In this document: positions 32,659 to 41,795 of the stretch, in pieces
Layout of the letters: each line of letters starts with the position of its first letter
How positions within the stretch are numbered: the stretch's first letter is position 1
Assembly: GCA_016281495.1 (NCBI GenBank)
Contig: JAEEIU010000012.1
Span: 1 to 64,000, forward strand
Direction of reading: 5' to 3'
From: Treponema sp.
GTDB taxonomy: Bacteria > Spirochaetota > Spirochaetia > Treponematales > Treponemataceae
DNA: 64,000 nt
Notes under the pieces: generated by a model
Told to the model about the DNA's origin: nothing
Seen by the model: only the letters and a program-made list of their open reading frames with translations
Database searches by the model: none
Translations under genes and position numbers: made by a program

Positions 32659-33603
32659 ATGAATAAAAAAAGTGTTCTTAAACTAATTCTTCTTTTTCTT
32701 TGCATTGGCATTTATTGTCTTTCTCCAGAAGAGGAATACGATTTTCTAATAAAGGATTTATATAATTATTCAACTTATGCTTACAAAAGAACCTTTGATG
32801 TTGATGCCGATAAAACCGACGGAATAATAAATCTGTCACAAGGCTGTATTCAAACAACAGATTTTAATTTAGATATTGCCATTCAGGGAGATGGATTCTT
32901 TACGGTTAAAGATGAAAAAGGGAATATATATTACACAAGATATGGAAAACTTAGGTATGACCATGAATCTTGTTCTTTGTATATCTTGGTTAACAATTCA
33001 AAATATTTCTTAGATTTAAAACCCTTCCCTAAGTATCCTCTTATGTCTGACGAAATTCATATCCACAGGAATGGAAGTGTTGAGTGTATAATTCCAGAAG
33101 AATCAAGCTATGAAAATGATGATAGAACTAAAAGCATATCTGAAATGTTCGAATTAAGAAACGGATTAAATGGAAAAAGAATAATTGATAACAAAGAGTT
33201 TAATGAAATAACCGTAGAGAAGAAAAAAGAAAAAAAAGAAATAATTGATAAAATTCCCTTATATAACATTGACGAATCAAATATAGATTCTTATGACGGT
33301 TATCTTATTAAAACAAAACTCCCCCCAAAAACAATTGACAACCCTCATTTTATACCGGGCGCATTGGAATTGAGTAATGTTTATCTTGATAAAGTTCTAA
33401 TAAGGATGTTATTCGTAATTGAAAAATTGGATGACAACCAAATAAAACAAAAGGAAACAAAAAAGTATTTAATTCAAAAAATGCTTGACCCAAATTTTAT
33501 TAGAGTTATTTTATTTGGATATTTTTATGAAGAACATCCAAACCTGGATGATATCAGCGGATTAAAAGAGTATGTTCATTTTCTTGAACGATCTTACGAA
33601 TAA
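32659..33603 (+). CDS. Exported protein with FlgF/FlgG-like rod-protein features
   Basis: A 314-residue protein. Residues 1-22 are a hydrophobic signal (KLILLFLCIGIYCLS). Then come an N-terminal rod-like motif (LYNYSTYAYKRTFDVD, compare N-ANxxTxGYKR), the FlgE/F/G core at residues 57-101 (INLSQGCIQTTDFNLDIAIQ then GDGFFTVKDEKG…YYTRYGKLRYD) and near residue 250 GALELSNVYLDKVLIRM, like the C-terminal GxLExSNVDxxxEMxxM. True rod proteins leave through the flagellar apparatus and lack a Sec signal, so this is an unusual relocated relative. It sits among exported proteins, not flagellar genes. The role is unknown. Confidence 0.65.
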   Translation: MNKKSVLKLILLFLCIGIYCLSPEEEYDFLIKDLYNYSTYAYKRTFDVDADKTDGIINLSQGCIQTTDFNLDIAIQGDGFFTVKDEKGNIYYTRYGKLRYDHESCSLYILVNNSKYFLDLKPFPKYPLMSDEIHIHRNGSVECIIPEESSYENDDRTKSISEMFELRNGLNGKRIIDNKEFNEITVEKKKEKKEIIDKIPLYNIDESNIDSYDGYLIKTKLPPKTIDNPHFIPGALELSNVYLDKVLIRMLFVIEKLDDNQIKQKETKKYLIQKMLDPNFIRVILFGYFYEEHPNLDDISGLKEYVHFLERSYE

Positions 33604-33644
33604 ACATTTAACAGATAGTTCAAATGAGGTGCAAGGAGATAAAG

Positions 33645-34556
33645 ATGAAAAAAGCAATTAGCATATTGTTTTGTTTAACAGTTTTGGTCACTTCGGCGTT
33701 TGCGGATAAAAGTCGGTTTTATGAAAATGGAAAAGTTATCGACACGATGTATGTCGACTCAAAAGAAGGTTTGCGCGTCCGGGATTATCCTTCACTCAAA
33801 TCGAACAGAATTTGTGGTTTGACTCACAGACTTCCGGTAAAAGTTGTTGCAATCGGAAAGGAAGAGACAATTGACGGCATAAAGGCTCCGTGGGTTGAAA
33901 TCCTGATTCCGCGATATGAATGGAAATCTGCTGAACCTGAATACGGCTGGGTGTTTGGAGGATATCTTTCTGCCACCCAACCAAGATTTAAAACTCCATC
34001 GAACAGAGAAGAATTATTCAAATATTTGTGTTCCTTTCCATACTGGCAGAGTAATGATACACCTGGTTTTAATTTGAGCTTTTCTTCTGATGGGAAATTC
34101 TGGTGTGGAGCTTTTGAAAAAGGAGAACCAACAGTAGGGACATTCGAGGTTGTTGACAAAGATACTGTTCGTATAACTTCTGCTTTTATGGGGATGGAAG
34201 TTGAAATTGAATATACTACTCAAGAATTAAACATTTCTGAAATAACAGAATATTCTTTTAAATATGGCGGCCCATTCTTTAAATATCACATCGGATCAAC
34301 TTTTTGTGGGAATTTCCAATATGACTATAAATATTTTGAAAACTTTTATAAAGAGAAATTCATTTACAATAAATTTAAACGTTCAATTTATGAAGTTGAA
34401 TATGAATATCAAAAAGATCATTTTGAGGAAGAATTGTTAGACAAATATATTCAAGCCGGCATCTCTGCCAAAGGGACAGAATATGAACAACAGTACCACG
34501 ACTATTGGAACCCGATCATGAAAGAGCATCAGAAAAAGGCCGATACGATGAAATAA
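33645..34556 (+). CDS. Exported SH3-domain protein
   Basis: A 303-residue protein with signal peptide (MKKAISILFCLTVLVTSAFA) and a bacterial SH3 domain at residues about 35-100 (SKEGLRVRDYPSLKSNRICGL…EYGWVFGGYLS), a fold that often binds cell-wall peptides. The remaining ~200 residues, Tyr/Glu/Phe-rich with a helical end, match nothing I recognise. AAGGAGA precedes ATG 33645. A related SH3 block ends the protein at 36653-37495. Confidence 0.72.
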   Translation: MKKAISILFCLTVLVTSAFADKSRFYENGKVIDTMYVDSKEGLRVRDYPSLKSNRICGLTHRLPVKVVAIGKEETIDGIKAPWVEILIPRYEWKSAEPEYGWVFGGYLSATQPRFKTPSNREELFKYLCSFPYWQSNDTPGFNLSFSSDGKFWCGAFEKGEPTVGTFEVVDKDTVRITSAFMGMEVEIEYTTQELNISEITEYSFKYGGPFFKYHIGSTFCGNFQYDYKYFENFYKEKFIYNKFKRSIYEVEYEYQKDHFEEELLDKYIQAGISAKGTEYEQQYHDYWNPIMKEHQKKADTMK

Positions 34557-34589
34557 GGAAACTCCAGCAGGGGAAAGTGGATTGAAACA

Positions 34590-35222
34590 ATGAACAAATC
34601 TTACAAGATTATAAGTTTTCTTTTGCTATGTTTCGCTCTGTTAATAATTTGCGGGATTGTCCTTTCTGCGTTTTTTAACAGGACTGACTTAATGATGAAT
34701 CTTTCACTTACAGATGGAATTATTGTCATATGGTTTTTGCTGTTTATTATTATTTTGTTGGGTCTGTTTTTCTACAGGCAGCAAATAATATCGCTTAAGC
34801 TATTCATCACATCCATGGTTTTGATATTTGTGAATTATTACCTTACTTATCTGTGTCAGTTTATTCATACTCCAGATATTTTTTCCAGTGACGATTTTAT
34901 ATGTTATACAAAAAGATTCTTTTTCCATTTCCCTAAAACTTCAATTTGTGAAATTTTACAAGGTCTTTCTTATATTATTTCGGTTATTGTAAAAGACAAG
35001 AAACAATTAAAAGGCCTTAAGACAAACCTGATAATCAGTTTGCTCAGAATAATCCTTTTAGTTTTTACCATGATACCGTTTTTCATGGATGACATTTTGA
35101 TAATGGGTATGAATTTTGTTTGTTCATTAAGCCTCATGGTCTTAATTTATTTCATCATAAGCTGTATAATTGAATTTGGAATAGATTTTGTTATAAAAAA
35201 ATGTCAAAAGCCAAACTCCTAA
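34590..35222 (+). CDS. Polytopic membrane protein, unknown function
   Basis: A 210-residue protein with about six hydrophobic segments spread over the full length and little soluble sequence; no family recognised. The ribosome site before the ATG is weak (GGGGAAAG, 18 bases upstream). It lies 33 bases behind the SH3 gene and shares the region's A+T bias, so it is probably part of the same transcript. Confidence 0.55.
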   Translation: MNKSYKIISFLLLCFALLIICGIVLSAFFNRTDLMMNLSLTDGIIVIWFLLFIIILLGLFFYRQQIISLKLFITSMVLIFVNYYLTYLCQFIHTPDIFSSDDFICYTKRFFFHFPKTSICEILQGLSYIISVIVKDKKQLKGLKTNLIISLLRIILLVFTMIPFFMDDILIMGMNFVCSLSLMVLIYFIISCIIEFGIDFVIKKCQKPNS

Positions 35223-35281
35223 GACAAACTATTCATCCCCAAAGATGCTGACAGTTTGCCTGAAGAGTTTTTTGGAAGAGA

Positions 35282-36406
35282 ATGGGGGAAAACATGACAG
35301 GAAAAGAACGCGAAAAAGTAATAGTTCAAACCAGCATTATAGGAATAGCCACGAATGTCATGCTGGTTGCATTTAAAATGACGGTAGGACTTATATCAAA
35401 TTCAATTGCCGTAATTCTGGATGCCATAAACAATCTTTCGGATGCACTTTCATCTGTAATAACTATTGTTGGCGCCAAACTTGCCGGAAAAGCTCCAAAT
35501 AAAAAACATCCACTTGGTTACGGTAGAATAGAATATATCACCTCGATGATTGTTGCTGCCATTGTTTTGTATGCCGGTATCACGTCTCTTGTGGAATCGG
35601 TTAAGAAAATCATTCATCCCGAAAAAGCTGAATATTCCATTGCAACGATCATAATCATCGCAGTTGCAGTAATAGTAAAACTGTTGCTCGGTACATTTGT
35701 CAAGAAACGGGGCAAAAAGGTTAATTCAGGTGCACTCATTGCTTCCGGTTCAGACGCTCTTTTTGATGCAATCCTTTCTGCTTCAGTTCTTGCTTCTGCA
35801 TTGGTTTACATGTTTTTCCACATATCGCTCGAAGCCTTTATTGGTGTTGTTATAGCATTATTCATCATTAAGGCTGGCATAGAAATGCTGGTTGAAACTC
35901 TGGATGACATACTTGGTAAACGTGCGGACAAGGAGTTGGTTCTGCGGATAAAAAAGTTGATTAACGAAGAGGAAGAAGTCCGTGGGGCCTACGACTTGAT
36001 TATCAACAATTATGGACCGAATAAAAACATTGCATCTGTTCATGTGGAGCTTCCCGATACAATGACTGTGGAAGAAGTTGACAAACTTACGCGAAAACTT
36101 GAAGAAAAGATTTACAAAGAAACGGCCGTTATACTTACTGGGGTCGGAGTCTATTCACATAATACCAAAAATGACGAGGCCTCCGCAATCAGAAACAACG
36201 TACAAAAAATAGTAACAACACATGATTATGTTCTTCAGATGCATGGTTTTTATCTTGATATGGAAAACAAAAAAATGCGTTTCGATACTGTTCTGACTTT
36301 TGCCGTATCATTCAGGGAAGCAGTGGAAACTTTGATAAAAGAGGTAAAGGCCGCATATCCGGACTATGAAATAACAATTTCACCAGACGCCGACATTTCA
36401 GATTAA
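35282..36406 (+). CDS. Cation diffusion facilitator (CDF) transporter
   Basis: A 374-residue metal exporter with six helices in residues 15-205 and a cytoplasmic metal-binding ferredoxin-like domain after it. The transport-site aspartates are present (DAINNLSDAL in helix 2, SDALFDA in helix 5), as is HPLGYGRIEYI. It would export Zn2+, Mn2+ or Fe2+ by proton exchange. The C-terminal part extends beyond the usual CDF domain. ATG 35294 behind GGGGGA is an equally good start. Confidence 0.9.
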   Translation: MGENMTGKEREKVIVQTSIIGIATNVMLVAFKMTVGLISNSIAVILDAINNLSDALSSVITIVGAKLAGKAPNKKHPLGYGRIEYITSMIVAAIVLYAGITSLVESVKKIIHPEKAEYSIATIIIIAVAVIVKLLLGTFVKKRGKKVNSGALIASGSDALFDAILSASVLASALVYMFFHISLEAFIGVVIALFIIKAGIEMLVETLDDILGKRADKELVLRIKKLINEEEEVRGAYDLIINNYGPNKNIASVHVELPDTMTVEEVDKLTRKLEEKIYKETAVILTGVGVYSHNTKNDEASAIRNNVQKIVTTHDYVLQMHGFYLDMENKKMRFDTVLTFAVSFREAVETLIKEVKAAYPDYEITISPDADISD

Positions 36407-36413
36407 TGAGGAA

Positions 36414-36593
36414 GCAAGGAGTAAAGGGTGATCAAAGAAATTGACAAAAAACAATGTTGCAGAATGTGCGGAGGTCATAAGGAAAAGCTTTTTGACAATT
36501 GCTGAACAATTCGGTTTCTTCCCGTTTACATGCAGCTACATGGTAAAAGAATTAAAACCACAAGACCAAGCTTAAAGAATCTTTACTCCTTGC
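36414..36593. repeat. Perfect 13-bp inverted repeat bounding a decayed gene
   Basis: GCAAGGAGTAAAG (36414-36426) and CTTTACTCCTTGC (36581-36593) flank 154 bases that hold a GNAT remnant. The left arm is the remnant's own ribosome site, so the right arm looks like an inverted copy of the gene's start. No flanking target duplication is obvious. Confidence 0.6.
36428..36575 (+). pseudogene. GNAT acetyltransferase remnant, frameshifted and truncated
   Basis: From GTG 36428 (AAGGAG upstream) the frame reads MIKEIDK, then a run of six A (36446-36451) shifts it; the next frame continues NNVAECAEVIRKSFLTIAEQ and FGFF. Together this matches the N-terminus of a GNAT subgroup (M-I-x-E-I-x-K-x-N-V-xx-C-xx-V-I-R-x-S-F). 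The remaining ~100 residues with the acetyl-CoA site are missing. The gene is dead by two lesions. Confidence 0.65.
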
Positions 36594-36652
36594 ATGAAGA
36601 TTAAATCCGATGTAGAATCAGAGAAAGGACGTGGCTGTTCTTTGGAGGAAAG

Positions 36653-37495
36653 ATGAAAAGAAGGATTTTATTCACCATGCTGGCTTTATTGTCAATTGCA
36701 GCATATTCTCAGAAACTTGATAATGTAAATTTATCCAACTATACGGGTTTTGAAAATGAATTCAATTTTGAAGATGGAGATTATTATGTAAATGAAATCA
36801 GGCTTTTGTCTGAAAAATATGAACTGAACGCTCCTCAAAAGGATTTTCAAAAATATGCCATAAGGGTCAGGAATAACAAGGTCTATTTGTTTTACAGATA
36901 TAACGGTAAATGGATTGAACGAAAACTTGAAAAATTTGTTGACAACTATTCGGATCCCAAAGACAATTTGTATGATTGGTTTAACAAGCTGAATTCAAAA
37001 ACGGTCATGTCTTACCTTAAGAAAGATGGTTTGTATTATTATCTTGTCAGCGAATTGGCAATGGGCCACAATTTCTATTGCATGATCAGCGAAGGTAAAA
37101 ATCCTGTTGTCATTTTTGAATCACAGGAAGATGATTATGAAGGACCTATGATGCTGGAAACATATATTTATGTTTTTGGCAAGGAAAATGTTACGCCCAC
37201 AGTCAAAGAGTACAATTCAAATCTAACTGCAAGCACAAATGTCAGCGTGAATAAAATAATGACGGCAAAAGAAAACCTCCGTTTAAGAAAAGCAGAAGTT
37301 ACATCAAGCGAAATCATCACCACAATGAAGGCAGGAACAAAAGTCAAGATTGTTGAACTTGGTAAGGCAGAAGTAATAGACGGCATTTCAAGCAACTGGG
37401 TTAAAGTTGAGGTTCAATCTGGCGCAAAAGACAGGAACGGAAATGCAATCAAAGCTGGAACAGTCGGCTGGTGCTACGGCGGTTATTTGAAATAG
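36653..37495 (+). CDS. Exported SH3-domain protein
   Basis: A 280-residue protein with a signal peptide (MKRRILFTMLALLSIAAYSQ), an unrecognised central region rich in Tyr, Asn and Lys, and a C-terminal bacterial SH3 domain (TAKENLRLRKAEVTSSEIITT…KAGTVGWCYGGYLK). The SH3 part resembles that of the 33645-34556 protein, where the domain is N-terminal. Probably periplasmic or surface-bound, perhaps touching peptidoglycan. GGAGGAAAG precedes the ATG. Confidence 0.7.
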   Translation: MKRRILFTMLALLSIAAYSQKLDNVNLSNYTGFENEFNFEDGDYYVNEIRLLSEKYELNAPQKDFQKYAIRVRNNKVYLFYRYNGKWIERKLEKFVDNYSDPKDNLYDWFNKLNSKTVMSYLKKDGLYYYLVSELAMGHNFYCMISEGKNPVVIFESQEDDYEGPMMLETYIYVFGKENVTPTVKEYNSNLTASTNVSVNKIMTAKENLRLRKAEVTSSEIITTMKAGTKVKIVELGKAEVIDGISSNWVKVEVQSGAKDRNGNAIKAGTVGWCYGGYLK

Positions 37496-37534
37496 CTGTT
37501 AATTCCACATCATAGAAATGGAAGGTATTTGATT

Positions 37535-37822
37535 GTGAGCAAAAATCAACTTGAAAGGTTTTTTGGTGGAATAATTTTAGTTACAATTATAATTATTCTT
37601 GAAATTTTGGCATTACTCGGTTTGAATGCTTTACCTTTGTTCGAAAATTGGCCTTTTTTAATCGGATTAGCAGTTGGTATTTTGGTAATAGTCCATTTTA
37701 TTCCAGAATCGGTTTATGATTATTATGATGAGTTTCCAGCACTGTTTTATACAGTGTATTTTATTGAGACAGTCATGATGATTATTTTAGCAATAGCTTG
37801 TCATAATAAGTTGTTTTCATAA
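37535..37822 (+). CDS. Small membrane protein, unknown function
   Basis: About 95 residues with three hydrophobic stretches. I chose GTG 37535 because GGAAGGT lies eight bases upstream; the TTG at 37529 is too close to that site. No family recognised. It stands between an SH3 protein and a large YD-repeat protein on the same strand. Confidence 0.5.
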   Translation: MSKNQLERFFGGIILVTIIIILEILALLGLNALPLFENWPFLIGLAVGILVIVHFIPESVYDYYDEFPALFYTVYFIETVMMIILAIACHNKLFS

Positions 37823-37846
37823 TTTTGTGTGAGGTAGGTAGTCAAA

Positions 37847-40765
37847 ATGAAACTGGTGAATGATTTTGTTGGCGCAGGTATGTCCATCATCGTGCTTTTG
37901 TCAAATCTAGGACTTTATCCGCAGAAACTTGAAGTAAAGAAAGACTTGCACAAGGAAATTCAACTCAAGATAAAGGAAAGTGATGAAGAATTCAAAAACA
38001 TGACCGTGGAATTCAAACCTCTTGAACGATTTGAGTTTGACAGCGAGGGACGGGAAACTTATTACGAAGATTTGAGTAATGGCGCATGGTTTTATGACAT
38101 TTATGAATACTACAACAAGGCAGAACTGAAAGGCAAACAGAACGATAAAAAGCGGATTGCAACTTACGACAAAAACGGCAGGAATACATACTTGGTCAAG
38201 GAAAATGCAAAAGGAGAGGAAGAGCTGGTCCGCGAGTATGGCAAGAATGGAACCCCAATCCACATCAAGGGTAACATCATGGATTTTAAGGATTTCTTTG
38301 AAAACAGGGACGTGGATGTTTACTGGCGCAGTTGCACGGAAATCTGGCTTGACGAAAATGGGAATGTGACCCATGCCATAAGTGATCATGGATTTGAAGA
38401 ATGGTTTGAGTATGACGAAAATTCCAATTGCCTTCACAAATGGAACAACAAGGGTTATGACTGCAAATCCGAATATGATAAAGACGGAAATCGAATTCAC
38501 CTTTATGTTAAGTCTCCAACGACATATAGCAGTTATTCTAAAGATGCCACAAAGGAAATGTGGATGACATATTCGGCCGACGGAAAGATGCTTACCGAAA
38601 AGTCTGAATTGAATTTTTATGACGATAATACTTATACAAATAAAGTCAGTTTTAACAACTTTTACTCAGAGTATGAATACGACAGCCAGGGAAGGCTTAT
38701 AACGGATAATACCATAGTAAGCGACACGACATACGAAGTCGAAGACGAATTCTACCGCATGAAGATAAGCTACATTTATTCGGATGACGAAAGGACATTC
38801 ACAGAAAGAACAGAGTATCACTATTACGAGGATGATGCGTTTGCAGAATTAATATACAGCGAACTGGAAGAGATAGAAACACTAAATGATGAAAAAGGCA
38901 GGCCGCTTCGTATTTTGACAAGGGGATGTGAGCGTTGGGATATAGACGAACCTAATCCAGATTTTGATTATGAAGATGAAGAGTTGTACAGCTACGATGC
39001 GGACGGAACCCAACACCATATAATTTCTACGGGAGAAGAAGATGCATATTCTCCAAACGGCAACATCGTTTATTCAAAACAAAACATCTACAGCAACGAA
39101 TGGCGCGAAGAACGTTATCTCGACAATGACAGAAAACAGGATACCTATGCCACACACTACAAAATCCTGAAAAACGGTAAAAAGGAAGTTACCTACGAAG
39201 CCTGGACCGAATATGATGATGCTGGAAGGGAAACACATTACAAATACCTGTCCTACACCAGCGACCGCCATCCACAGGAAGAATCATGGCACGAGTACAC
39301 ACCCGGCGGAAACCTTAAGTACGAAAAGAAGCTGAAGGTTGAATATGAGGATCCGGACACAGGTTTGTATTCACCTGTAAAGACGGAAAAAACTGAGGAA
39401 TACATATCCACCTTTGATGAGCATGAAAATGAACTTTCTTTAGACATGTATGAAAACGGCGAGAAAACAGACTATTCAAGAAAAGGTTCATATAAATATG
39501 ATGACCAGGGCAGGATGACCTATGAGTTCCACGGCAATTACTACGAAGGAAAATTGAGTGAAAACACAGAGGGCTGGTATGAATACGACGAAAACGGATA
39601 TCTTACCCACAAGAAACTAAAGGGATACAGCACATCATCTTTTGGAAGCTACAAGCCGGAAAGCGTTCCCATGTGCGAATACTTTTTTGTAAATCAATAC
39701 AGCTACCACAATAATGGCAAAGTAAAGGAATGTGTGCGGTATTATTACAAGAATGAATTCTACGAGCGTGACTGGCAGCCAGATCTTCTTCGCCTTGCTG
39801 ATATAGAGGAAGCCAAACAGCCAAAGAAACCTGTCATTGTTCCCGACCCCATGAATGATGGAAAAGATTATGTTGAAGAAATCCGTTTTGAATCTTCATC
39901 AAAATACATCGGCATAAACAACAACTTCTGGGGTGTAGTTGCAAATACTACGGCTCCGGTTTACGAAAACATTCAGCACAAGTTTGGAGACGAGCCTGCG
40001 TTCACCATGAAAAAAGGTGATGCGGTAAAGCTTCATGCAGTGTCCAAGGACGGTTACCAGTACGGCTCCGGGGACTTTTTCCACAGATGGAAGATTGAAA
40101 CTGATGACGGCAAGACTGGCTGGATATCGGGACATGACCTAATTCCAGTCGGCATGAGGAATGATGTTCCTCCGATATATGCAAATTATTTTGTCGTGGT
40201 CGGAAGCTATCCAGGATACCTGATGGATGCAGGAAAGTTTACCCTTTGTGTAACGGGAAGCAGTTATGGTTCCATGGGATTTTACAATGGAGACATCCGC
40301 TATGACACAGGCATGACAGGCGACACTCCATTCTATATGGAAGGATTTGTTGTAAGCCGGACAGACAGGAAGCGTGCCTATCGCTGGAATGAAGAGGGGG
40401 GATGCTTTGTGTCAGAGTATTACGAAAAGGCAAAAGATTCCGACCAGTGGAAGCTTGTTGAAACAAATGAAAGTTCTACAAGTGAAAATGAAACAATACT
40501 TCGCATAAAAGGATATTATTATTCAGAAGAATACTATGCGGCAAAGAACGCCATAGAAGACAACGACATGGATCTGCTTTCAAAAGTTATTGCAAGCGGC
40601 TACAAGGCAGACACGATGGAAGAAGACCAAAGTTTGCTTCTCTGCGCCATCAGAAACAATAACCAGACCGCCTTGGACATGATGCTTGAAAACGGATTCT
40701 CCCGCTATGTGTATGTTCCGGGAGAAGAAGATGTGTACATGGTGGACATAGACGAATGGCGTTGA
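37847..40765 (+). CDS. Large YD-repeat protein with SH3-like and ankyrin-like C-terminal parts
   Basis: A 972-residue protein with an N-terminal hydrophobic segment (signal or anchor), then about 600 residues of RHS/YD-type repeats (EYDENSNCLHKWNNKGYD, EYDSQGRLITDN, KYDDQGRMTYEFHGNYYEG, EYDENGYLTHKKLKGYS), an SH3-like block at about 690-760 (FWGVVANTTAPVYE…KTGWISGHDL) and a short ankyrin-like tail (LLLCAIRNNNQTALDMMLENGF). No toxin domain or RHS core box is visible. It belongs with the repeat proteins at 40878 and 51458. Function unknown. Confidence 0.7.
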   Translation: MKLVNDFVGAGMSIIVLLSNLGLYPQKLEVKKDLHKEIQLKIKESDEEFKNMTVEFKPLERFEFDSEGRETYYEDLSNGAWFYDIYEYYNKAELKGKQNDKKRIATYDKNGRNTYLVKENAKGEEELVREYGKNGTPIHIKGNIMDFKDFFENRDVDVYWRSCTEIWLDENGNVTHAISDHGFEEWFEYDENSNCLHKWNNKGYDCKSEYDKDGNRIHLYVKSPTTYSSYSKDATKEMWMTYSADGKMLTEKSELNFYDDNTYTNKVSFNNFYSEYEYDSQGRLITDNTIVSDTTYEVEDEFYRMKISYIYSDDERTFTERTEYHYYEDDAFAELIYSELEEIETLNDEKGRPLRILTRGCERWDIDEPNPDFDYEDEELYSYDADGTQHHIISTGEEDAYSPNGNIVYSKQNIYSNEWREERYLDNDRKQDTYATHYKILKNGKKEVTYEAWTEYDDAGRETHYKYLSYTSDRHPQEESWHEYTPGGNLKYEKKLKVEYEDPDTGLYSPVKTEKTEEYISTFDEHENELSLDMYENGEKTDYSRKGSYKYDDQGRMTYEFHGNYYEGKLSENTEGWYEYDENGYLTHKKLKGYSTSSFGSYKPESVPMCEYFFVNQYSYHNNGKVKECVRYYYKNEFYERDWQPDLLRLADIEEAKQPKKPVIVPDPMNDGKDYVEEIRFESSSKYIGINNNFWGVVANTTAPVYENIQHKFGDEPAFTMKKGDAVKLHAVSKDGYQYGSGDFFHRWKIETDDGKTGWISGHDLIPVGMRNDVPPIYANYFVVVGSYPGYLMDAGKFTLCVTGSSYGSMGFYNGDIRYDTGMTGDTPFYMEGFVVSRTDRKRAYRWNEEGGCFVSEYYEKAKDSDQWKLVETNESSTSENETILRIKGYYYSEEYYAAKNAIEDNDMDLLSKVIASGYKADTMEEDQSLLLCAIRNNNQTALDMMLENGFSRYVYVPGEEDVYMVDIDEWR

Positions 40766-40819
40766 TGTCATTCAATCTCTATCACAGTTTATATTATAAA
40801 GTAAAAAGTCATATTTGTC

Positions 40820-40848
40820 TTGAAAAAATTCCTTTACACCCCTATACT
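40820..40848 (+). promoter_or_regulatory. Promoter of repeat-protein gene 1
   Basis: TTGAAA (40820-40825), 17-base spacer, TATACT (40843-40848). The preceding ATATTTGTC and both boxes are identical to the promoter at 51399-51427. Confidence 0.75.
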
Positions 40849-40877
40849 GTTATAAAAGAGTTTTTTAGGAGCATACC

Positions 40878-41780
40878 ATGAAGTTAAAGAATCCTGCCTT
40901 GATTTTAACCTTTCTCGCACTCAGCACATTCCCCATATTCGGACAGAATGCCGGACCAGAGGTCGGGCCAAAGGTCGGGGATGTGATTATTAAAAATGTT
41001 AATGTGGATGGCAAACCAACTCCAAAACTTGTGGGTGTTTATTCATTTTTTGAATACACAAAGGATGGAAAAGAATTATATGGCATTGAACTGGACTCTC
41101 GAGAATTTTTAAATGAATATGACTCAAAGGGAAATGCAGTACATAAACTCCTGGTCACTTCAACAGGCCAAACAGAATCTTGGAGAGAGTTTGATAAAAA
41201 TGGAAACATAACACACTGTACGGTAATCAGTAACATAATAGGCGATATGGAATATTGGCGGGAATATGACAAAAAGGGAAATATGATATACGACCATCGA
41301 ATCGGTGAAGAACTTGGTGATTATGAATATTGGTACGAATATGACAAAAAAGGAAACCAGATTCATTACAAAGTTTCCACAGGCTTTGAAAAATGGTTTG
41401 AGTATGATTCAAAGGGAAACTTAATTCATGTTTATACATCCGACGGATATGAAGAATGGTACGAATACGATAAAAAAGGAAACAAAATCCATTACAAAGA
41501 ATCAAGTGGTTTTGAGGAATGGTGGGAATATGATTCCAAGGGTAACATGATATATTCAAAAAACAACACTGGCCCTGAAGAATGGTACGAGTATGACAAG
41601 AAGGGAAATGAAGTCCATGCAAAATGGACTTTTGATGATTTTGAATATTGGAAAGAGTATGATTCCAAAGGAAATGAGACACATATAAAGTATGCTTCCG
41701 GAACAGAGATATGGTACGAATACACTTTCCACTCCAACGGAAAAGTTAAGACAAAAACAAGTTACATGGCCATCCAATAA
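40878..41780 (+). CDS. Secreted 21-residue-repeat protein, paralog 1
   Basis: A 300-residue protein with a signal peptide (MKLKNPALILTFLALSTFPIFG) followed by about nine tandem units of 21-24 residues built on W-x-EYD-S/K-KGN-x-IHxKxSxGxE, a YD/MORN-like repeat. It ends YTFHSNGKVKTKTSYMAIQ. The signal peptide, repeat and end block match the protein at 51458-52297. A ligand-binding solenoid is likely; its target is unknown. The ATG has TTAGGAG upstream; the YcaQ-like gene follows after 15 bases. Confidence 0.72.
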   Translation: MKLKNPALILTFLALSTFPIFGQNAGPEVGPKVGDVIIKNVNVDGKPTPKLVGVYSFFEYTKDGKELYGIELDSREFLNEYDSKGNAVHKLLVTSTGQTESWREFDKNGNITHCTVISNIIGDMEYWREYDKKGNMIYDHRIGEELGDYEYWYEYDKKGNQIHYKVSTGFEKWFEYDSKGNLIHVYTSDGYEEWYEYDKKGNKIHYKESSGFEEWWEYDSKGNMIYSKNNTGPEEWYEYDKKGNEVHAKWTFDDFEYWKEYDSKGNETHIKYASGTEIWYEYTFHSNGKVKTKTSYMAIQ

Positions 41781-41795
41781 TAAAGGTGAATCGAT

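Noticed and set aside
37847-40765. RHS/contact-dependent toxin
   Set aside because: YD repeats are present but there is no RHS core box, no C-terminal toxin domain and no immunity gene behind it.
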